Of a DNA stretch of 27,143 nt, positions 21,926 to 27,143 are shown one piece after another. Position 1 is the first letter of the stretch. Each line of letters opens with the position of its first letter. Where the stretch lies: assembly GCA_001798105.1 (NCBI GenBank), contig MGRI01000048.1, positions 1 to 27,143 on the forward strand, in the 5' to 3' direction. This stretch comes from Deltaproteobacteria bacterium RIFCSPHIGHO2_02_FULL_40_11. Its GTDB lineage: Bacteria > Bdellovibrionota > JACOXK01 > 2-02-FULL-40-11. Position numbers and translations under genes: made by a program. The notes under the pieces are model-generated. The model was not told where the DNA came from, made no database searches, and was given only the letters and a program-made list of their open reading frames with translations.

Positions 21926-24145
21926 ATGCAGTCCCTTTATTTTTCAAAAAGACTCTATGTCTTAGGTGTTTTGAGCTTGATCTTGCTGGTTCGTGCTTAT
22001 GTTTGGAAGCCGCCACTCCCTAAAATCGATGACGGTTTTGCCTATAAAGTATGCGCAACGGTCGGATTTCCGACGGAGAAAAGTTTACAAGGTACAAAAA
22101 TAATTTTTGAAGACCTCTCTCTTCACGACCAAAAGGTTTGGGGGCGGCTGAAGGCTTGGGCGGCACCGAATCATGCTGAAGCTTTATTTCGCGTCGGGAA
22201 TCGCCTTTGTTTTGATGGGGTGATTCGAAAAGTTCATAATTTTGGAATTCCAGGTGAATTTGATTCCGAAAGATGGCATCTGACCCAAAAAATTTGGGGC
22301 CGCGTGAATCTCAAAAAAAACACAAAAATCGTATTTCAAAAAAATGTGGGAGGATATTGGATTCAACATTTTCGTCAAAAATTAGTGCGGCGTTTTGAAA
22401 AGGAATCTTCTGGAAAATATATTTTGGCGTGGACGTTGGGGGTGAAATCTCTTCTTTCGGAGCGTTTTAAAAACAAGCTTATTCGAACTGGGGTCATTCA
22501 TTTATTTGTTGTTTCTGGATTACATGTAGGGCTGGTTTTACTTTTTATTTGGACGCTTGGGTTTTGGGTTCTTTCCAGGTTCGAGTATTTTCTTTTGTAT
22601 ACGAATATTCAAAAAATTTTAGCAGGTATATGTATTTTTTCTTTACCTTTGATCTACATTTTTTTTGGAGGGGCTATTCCTGTTGGGCGAGCAACGCTGA
22701 TGGCGTTTTTTGTGCTTTTAAGTTTTTTTGATGGCTCTCAAAAAGCTTCTTTTTATGCCTTGGTTTGGAGTCTTATTTCTATTTTATTTCTACTCCCCCA
22801 AAGTTTATTTGATCCTTCTTTTTACCTGTCTTATGCGGCGGTTATTTCACTTTTATTTTTTACGCCACGGTATCCTTCAAAATTAAAGACCTATGTGTTT
22901 TCGCTTTTGACTGCTTATTTGGGAACATTGCCTTTGGTGGCATACTATTTTCATCAGATTTCATTGGTTTCATTCATTTCCAATTTTGTGATGATTCCAT
23001 TTGTCAGCTATGTGCTTTTACCCTTGTCATTTGTAACTGCAGTGTTCCCAAAACTTTTACCCGTGTATGATGTTTTCATTTGGATTCTGGAAAACTTCGT
23101 TTCAGTTTTTTCAAAAATGCCTTTTCATGCCATTTCTGTGTTGCCCCCGAATCTGTGGCAGGTGGGGTTGATGTATGGAATGCTCGTTGTATGGAAAATA
23201 ACGATTATTCTTCAAAGGCAGCCATGGAAGGATTCAATTCGCGGAAGTAAAGCGCAGCCCGAAGGGCGAGCCATGAAGCGAATGAATTCTGCCCTGGTTG
23301 CCTTTGGGGTGATTATTATTATTTTATTTTCCTACGAGCTGCGCAAATGGATTTCAACTGACAAAAATCTTAAAATTTCTTTTCTCAGCGTTGGGCAAGG
23401 CGATGCCGTTTATTTCGAATTTCCAAATGGTACAAACATGATGTTTGATGCCGGGGGACTTTGGGGAAACTTCGATGTGGGAGAAAGACTTTTGGCCAGG
23501 TATTTACGAACGAAACTTACAACAAAAATTGATATTCTTGTTTTAACACATCCGGATTACGATCATATTGCAGGGGCAAAATATTTAATTGAAAATTTTA
23601 AAATTGGGCAAATTTGGGTATCGTTACTGGATTCAAAAAGTAAAACGTTTCATCACATCCTTCAAAGTGCCCGGGCAAAAAATATTCCTATTTTTAAGTT
23701 AACGGCACATACACCGTATTTTTCGCTGGGAGAGCTGCATCTTCATTTTTTAAATCCACCCGATACGCGTGCGTTGAAAATTAACAATCAATCTTTAGTT
23801 ATGCAGCTGAAGTATAAAAATTTTACAGCACTTTTTACAGCAGATGCCCAAGAAGAAGTAGAAAACAAGCTTGTACAAAAAAACATTCAAAGCGTGCTTT
23901 TACAAGTTCCTCACCATGGTTCAAAAACATCCAGTACGGCAGGGTTCTTATCCAAGGTTCGCCCTAAAATTGCCGTGATCAGTTGTGGGAAGTTTAATCG
24001 TCACAAGCACCCCCATCCTACCGTTTTAAAGCGTTATTTCGATTCCGGAATTAAAATTTATCGAACAGATGAGGTGGGGACGGTTCAGGTGATTACAAAT
24101 GGCCAAACGTATTTTGTAAGGGTGCATAAAAAAGAAAGGGGGTGA
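21926..24145 (+). CDS. comEC: ComEC/Rec2-family DNA uptake channel
   Basis: ComEC carries single-stranded DNA across the inner membrane in natural transformation. The 739-residue protein is full length: an N-terminal membrane helix and OB-like domain (VGNRLCFDGVIRKVHNFGIPG), the multi-helix Competence domain with the signature VIHLFVVSGLHVGL near 189-202, then a C-terminal metallo-β-lactamase domain. That last domain has LSVGQGDAVYFEF near 487-499, the metal motif LTHPDYDHIAG near 539-549 and PHHGSKTSS near 661. A charged linker at about 440-455 (SIRGSKAQPEGRAMKR) separates the membrane and hydrolase parts and is encoded by a palindrome-rich stretch. Other com genes are not in the window. Confidence 0.93.
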   Translation: MQSLYFSKRLYVLGVLSLILLVRAYVWKPPLPKIDDGFAYKVCATVGFPTEKSLQGTKIIFEDLSLHDQKVWGRLKAWAAPNHAEALFRVGNRLCFDGVIRKVHNFGIPGEFDSERWHLTQKIWGRVNLKKNTKIVFQKNVGGYWIQHFRQKLVRRFEKESSGKYILAWTLGVKSLLSERFKNKLIRTGVIHLFVVSGLHVGLVLLFIWTLGFWVLSRFEYFLLYTNIQKILAGICIFSLPLIYIFFGGAIPVGRATLMAFFVLLSFFDGSQKASFYALVWSLISILFLLPQSLFDPSFYLSYAAVISLLFFTPRYPSKLKTYVFSLLTAYLGTLPLVAYYFHQISLVSFISNFVMIPFVSYVLLPLSFVTAVFPKLLPVYDVFIWILENFVSVFSKMPFHAISVLPPNLWQVGLMYGMLVVWKITIILQRQPWKDSIRGSKAQPEGRAMKRMNSALVAFGVIIIILFSYELRKWISTDKNLKISFLSVGQGDAVYFEFPNGTNMMFDAGGLWGNFDVGERLLARYLRTKLTTKIDILVLTHPDYDHIAGAKYLIENFKIGQIWVSLLDSKSKTFHHILQSARAKNIPIFKLTAHTPYFSLGELHLHFLNPPDTRALKINNQSLVMQLKYKNFTALFTADAQEEVENKLVQKNIQSVLLQVPHHGSKTSSTAGFLSKVRPKIAVISCGKFNRHKHPHPTVLKRYFDSGIKIYRTDEVGTVQVITNGQTYFVRVHKKERG

Positions 24146-24151
24146 TATTTT

Positions 24152-24559
24152 CTATACCAACGCTTCTAACTTCTTTTTTAATTCTTTAGGAATGGGAATT
24201 ACTGTTTTCTTTTTGTAATCGTATGTGACTTGTATGGTTTTGGCTTGGGCAATTAGGCGGCCTGTTTTTTTCTCTTTGATTTCGTAATTGAAGATAAAAC
24301 TTTTCTCTTTGAGGTCGCTGACGGTTGTTTTAATCACTAAAACTTCATTGAGAAATGAAGGCGACTTAAATGTACAGCTTTCTTCCGCTAAAATAAAAGG
24401 GCAGTCGGTTTGGAAGTTCTGGGCGGTATAGCCTAAGTGCTCACAAAAAGCCATTCGTGCTTCTTCAATATACGTAAAATAGGCGGCGTTATTGGTGTGG
24501 CCCAGCATATCAATATCAAAAAATCGAACTTTTAAAGTATGTTTTAAGGCTTTTGGCAT
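24152..24559 (-). CDS. Acyl-CoA thioesterase, hotdog fold (YbgC/4HBT type)
   Basis: A 135-residue single-hotdog protein. The family signature VRFFDIDMLGHTNNAAYF at about 11-28 includes the catalytic Asp (D17) and is followed by TYIEEARMAF. Later strands (SCTFKSPSFLNEVLVIKT, FIFNYEIKEKKTGRLIAQAKT) complete the fold. It is expected to hydrolyse acyl-CoA or 4-hydroxybenzoyl-CoA-like thioesters in the cytoplasm. The stop lies six bases from the convergent comEC stop. Substrate is unknown. Confidence 0.9.
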   Translation of the reverse strand: MPKALKHTLKVRFFDIDMLGHTNNAAYFTYIEEARMAFCEHLGYTAQNFQTDCPFILAEESCTFKSPSFLNEVLVIKTTVSDLKEKSFIFNYEIKEKKTGRLIAQAKTIQVTYDYKKKTVIPIPKELKKKLEALV

Positions 24560-24698
24560 AGGTGCAGTTTAAGGTGTTTTTAGGGGTTTTGTCTAGCTTC
24601 AAGACTGTGTACAAAAAATTGACAGATTTCATCGCATAACCCATTGAAATTACTTGCCTTTTTTTGGAATAAAAGTTGCAAGTGTGTTGTCCCGAATC

Positions 24699-26213
24699 AT
24701 GAGGGGAAAAAGGGGGGCATTCTTATTACTTTTGGGGGCCAATGTCTATTTGGCTTCTGGCGGGTGTTCAAAACAACCCCCTAGAATCATTCAGTATCAA
24801 GATTTCGCGATTCAATACCATATTACAGCCGAAGCAGGGGAATCTAAAGAAGATACCTTCCTCAGGCAAAATGATGCTTTTTCAATGAACTGCCAAAAGC
24901 ATTTAAAGCTCGTTGAGCATGTTCGAAAAACACATGTCATGGGGAGTCAGGTGGATCTTTATGACAGGCTTCGAACAGCCATGATTCAAGTCCTCCAAGA
25001 AGGAAAATTGCCAACACCCTTGGTGGTTGCAAATCACGATAAAACAGAACTTGAAGTATTTTATCAAGGAGAAAGGCTACACTATGCCCCGCCTGTTTTA
25101 TTAAGGTATGTTTCTTTCATTTCAAATTTTGATTCTGTCCCTTATTTTTATACGGGAGAAGATTTTTGTAAGGAAGCTTCTCATTTCTCAAGCGTGATTC
25201 AACAAAAACTGATTACCTCTTTAAGCGATGTGCCAAATACGGTAAATCTTGAATCTCTTTTTCATAAGAGTATTTTTCGATATTTTGTAGCTGGGCTCGA
25301 TCCCCATTCAGGCGTTCAAGAAAATGCAGAACATTGGTATAAAAAAAATGGTTTGCAGCGTTATTTGGAAAATGGCAGGCATGATAATATTTATTATGAA
25401 GAGGCATTGTTTCAAGTGGGCGAAGATCGGATTCAACCTCAATGGGTTGAAAATTCAGATATTTTAAAAATTGAAATTTTAGATTTTTCGAATGAAGATT
25501 TTGGTGCGGAATTTAAGGCCATTTATGAAAAGGCCACACAGGAAAAGAAACCCAAGGCTTTGATTCTAGATTTAAGGCGAAATGGAGGGGGATTTGCAGA
25601 TGCCTCGGCCCAATTGGCCGATTTATTTATTTCAAAAGGGCTTTTATTAAATTTTATGGTCAAGGTGGGAGATCGCTTTGAACCTTCGCCGACGGTTGCG
25701 CTTCCTGGAAATGAGATTCCAGGGATTGGGCAAATTCCAGTGATTGTTTTGGTGGGGCGATTTTCTGCGTCCTCTTCAGAAACGTTTGCTGCTGCGATGA
25801 AGGACAATGGGGCAGCCATTGTGATTGGCGAAGATACTTTTGGAAAAGGAACCGGGCAGTTTCAAACGCAAGTAAACCAGATGACGGAGCTTACAGAAAA
25901 AGGTTTAAATGAGATTAGTTCTGTTTTGACCTTAACGACGTTTTATACATTTTCTCCCAATGGCGATGCACTTCAATTGAAAGGTGTGGCGCCACATATT
26001 GAACTTCAAGATCAGGCATTTTTAAGCTATGGGAATTTTCGAGAAAAGTCTTGGCATCATGCCTTATCTACCGCTTCATTTACAGATTTACCTAAAAATT
26101 TCCAAGATGAAATGAATCCCCTGACCGCCATTTGGAAAATGAAGTTGGATCAATATTTTTCAGACCGTGAGAAATTTCGCTTACGCGATTTATACGAAGC
26201 CTTAAATCCTTAA
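24699..26213 (+). CDS. S41-family protease lipoprotein without an evident PDZ domain
   Basis: A 504-residue protein from ATG 24699, which gives a clean lipoprotein signal (MRGKRGAFLLLLGANVYLAS) with lipobox SGGC and Cys23; a TTG at 24654 would bury this signal. The tail-specific protease core is visible: FVAGLDPHSG, KALILDLRRNGGGF, the catalytic Ser segment FSASSSETFAAAM near 354-366, and the catalytic Lys in FGKGTGQ near 381-387. Between LDPHS and the Ser domain there is no GxGxx-PDZ segment typical of CtpA or Prc. The mature protein is probably attached to a membrane facing the periplasm. No Shine-Dalgarno sequence is visible. Confidence 0.83.
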   Translation: MRGKRGAFLLLLGANVYLASGGCSKQPPRIIQYQDFAIQYHITAEAGESKEDTFLRQNDAFSMNCQKHLKLVEHVRKTHVMGSQVDLYDRLRTAMIQVLQEGKLPTPLVVANHDKTELEVFYQGERLHYAPPVLLRYVSFISNFDSVPYFYTGEDFCKEASHFSSVIQQKLITSLSDVPNTVNLESLFHKSIFRYFVAGLDPHSGVQENAEHWYKKNGLQRYLENGRHDNIYYEEALFQVGEDRIQPQWVENSDILKIEILDFSNEDFGAEFKAIYEKATQEKKPKALILDLRRNGGGFADASAQLADLFISKGLLLNFMVKVGDRFEPSPTVALPGNEIPGIGQIPVIVLVGRFSASSSETFAAAMKDNGAAIVIGEDTFGKGTGQFQTQVNQMTELTEKGLNEISSVLTLTTFYTFSPNGDALQLKGVAPHIELQDQAFLSYGNFREKSWHHALSTASFTDLPKNFQDEMNPLTAIWKMKLDQYFSDREKFRLRDLYEALNP

Positions 26214-26238
26214 AAAATGTAAACCCGTTGACAGTCGT

Positions 26239-26267
26239 TTTACCTTTATGTAACCCTTAAATATACT
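26239..26267 (+). promoter_or_regulatory. Probable promoter of hisS
   Basis: TTTACC (26239-26244), 17 bases, TATACT (26262-26267), a 5 of 6 -10 match. A second -35-like TTGACA lies at 26228-26233. The start would be near 26274, leaving a leader of about 110 nt that contains the hairpin at 26291-26359. Confidence 0.55.
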
Positions 26268-26290
26268 TATACTCATGCACAATGAGCAGC

Positions 26291-26359
26291 GGGTGATAGG
26301 ATGGTGTATTGGGAGGATCTACACCGGGCGGAGGGGCCCAAGACAAAATAACATTATCC
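26291..26359 (+). repeat. Hairpin with the conserved 23-nt loop (copy 2) in the hisS leader
   Basis: The loop at 26314-26336 equals 6227-6249 except for one base (G for T). It is closed by TTGGG/CCCAA (26309-26313 with 26337-26341), where copy 1 has ATGGG/CCCAT, so the outer pair of that stem has changed on both sides. Beyond it, pairing is imperfect: three inner pairs, then a 7-bp outer stem 26291-26297 with 26353-26359 including two G-T pairs. The outer stem sequence differs from copy 1 but still folds. Confidence 0.75.
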
Positions 26360-26383
26360 CATGTCACAGCAGAGGAGAATATT

Positions 26384-27143
26384 TTGTTATATAAAAGCGT
26401 AAAAGGAATGCACGATCTCATTCCTCCAGCCTCAAAGCTGTGGTCAAAAATCGAAAAAACTGCACAAACACTTTTTGAAAGTTTTGGGTTTCAAAAAATT
26501 GTAACCCCTATTGTAGAAGAAGCCGATCTTTTTATGCGAAGTGTTGGGGAAACTTCTGAAGTTGTCCAAAAACAAATGTATGTTTTTAAAGATAAAAAAG
26601 ACAAAACCTTGTGTTTGCGTCCAGAGGGTACAGCCTCTGTCGCCAGAGCTTATGTGGAGCATCGGTTATTTCACCCAGAGCCCTACCAAAAATTGTATTA
26701 TTGGGGGCCGATGTATCGTTATGAACGAATGCAGCAGGGGCGGTACAGACAGCATTTTCAGGTGGGGGTAGAAGTTTTTGGAAGCGCAGATCCTAGAATT
26801 GATGCTGAAACCATTTATGTTTTATCGCAATTTTATCAAAAATTGGGCATTTCTAATTTTCAAACAGAAATCAATTCCATTGGGGATGCAACGTGTCGGC
26901 CCAAATTTCGAGATCTTTTGGTTTCGTATTTTAAAAAGTATGAAAAAGATCTTTCAGAAGATGGGAAACTGCTTTTAGAAAGAAATCCTTTGCGTTTATT
27001 TGATTCCAAAGAAGAGGCCATTCAAAAAATATGTCAAAGTGCCCCAGTGATTACCCAGCATTTGTGTGTACCCTGTAAAACACACTTTGAGGCCGTACAA
27101 AGAGCATTAACACAACTGAATGTGTCTTATCATGTAAACCCCC
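26384..27143 (+). CDS. hisS: Histidyl-tRNA synthetase, 5' part, TTG start
   Basis: HisRS charges tRNA-His. The frame runs off the window after 253 residues. TTG at 26384 is chosen because GAGGAG lies six bases upstream and the product then begins (M)LYKSVKGMHDLIPP, aligning with the family's usual start; there is no nearby in-frame ATG before the conserved GMHD. Class II motifs are visible: motif 1 region (GFQKIVTPIVEEADLF), LCLRPEGTASVARAY, and motif 2 YRYERMQQGRYRQHFQVGVE. The ~110-nt leader contains a structured element shared with 6195-6281, so post-transcriptional control is possible. Confidence 0.95.
   Translation, partial: MLYKSVKGMHDLIPPASKLWSKIEKTAQTLFESFGFQKIVTPIVEEADLFMRSVGETSEVVQKQMYVFKDKKDKTLCLRPEGTASVARAYVEHRLFHPEPYQKLYYWGPMYRYERMQQGRYRQHFQVGVEVFGSADPRIDAETIYVLSQFYQKLGISNFQTEINSIGDATCRPKFRDLLVSYFKKYEKDLSEDGKLLLERNPLRLFDSKEEAIQKICQSAPVITQHLCVPCKTHFEAVQRALTQLNVSYHVNP

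Noticed and set aside
24619..24647. TTGACA followed by a possible -10 upstream of the S41 gene
   Set aside because: No acceptable -10 hexamer at 16-18 bases (CATTGA is poor).
26291..26359. T-box leader for hisS
   Set aside because: No T-box consensus (AGGGTGGNACCGCG-like) or terminator/antiterminator pair is present.
26275..26394. 39-codon open frame (begins MHNEQRVIG) through the hisS leader
   Set aside because: No ribosome-binding site, only two His codons not in a run, and the frame is set by the conserved hairpin sequence; not a convincing leader peptide.

Overview
This window reads as chromosome from an AT-rich Gram-negative (outer-membrane) bacterium. It encodes MurA, Rho, a σ70-type RpoD, signal-peptide-bearing β-barrel-like proteins, ComEC and a type A RNase P RNA. 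The gene content and order suggest a deep-branching or candidate-phylum lineage (Omnitrophota-like or deltaproteobacteria-like), but no single marker settles the phylum by eye. No phage, transposase, integrase or CRISPR array was seen.

Layout. (1) 1-4570: surface-polysaccharide genes: the C-terminus of a NodU-type carbamoyltransferase, a 58-residue DUF5989 membrane peptide, a zinc-ribbon methyltransferase, and rmlA(long)-rmlB-rmlD. No rmlC is present here. (2) 4571-10132: housekeeping run rho, rpmE, prfA, prmC, murA, HIT hydrolase, preceded by a two-hairpin REP-like element and containing a large perfect hairpin between rho and rpmE. (3) 10131-14687: macromolecular-synthesis operon rpsU-yqeY-dnaG-rpoD behind a strong promoter with an inverted repeat, separated from the HIT gene by a 123-nt structured element. 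(4) 14702-15674: partial copy of that element, a CAU tRNA, an RNase HI-family gene and the RNase P RNA, very tightly packed. (5) 15669-18716 (minus): a secreted barrel-like protein and a three-gene membrane operon (β-propeller-like protein, HAMP protein, small helical protein). (6) 18717-21324: accessory block with two nearly identical σ54 promoters, one apparently driving a ~100-nt small RNA with an intrinsic terminator and the other a barrel-like outer-membrane protein. Between them lies a minus-strand patatin-like protein whose nucleophile serine is cysteine and whose catalytic Asp motif is missing. (7) 21286-27143: AMMECR1-domain protein, comEC, a 4HBT thioesterase, an S41 protease lipoprotein that seems to lack the PDZ domain, and the 5' part of hisS.

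The most unusual signals are two. First, a 23-nt loop sequence occurs twice (6227-6249 and 26314-26336) with one difference. Each copy sits at the tip of a long hairpin whose stem sequence differs between copies but still pairs; one copy is in the hisS leader. Second, the σ54 pair links a small-RNA candidate, a patatin-fold probable pseudoenzyme and an outer-membrane protein. Both are inferences from sequence pattern and need the genome-wide searches given in each finding.
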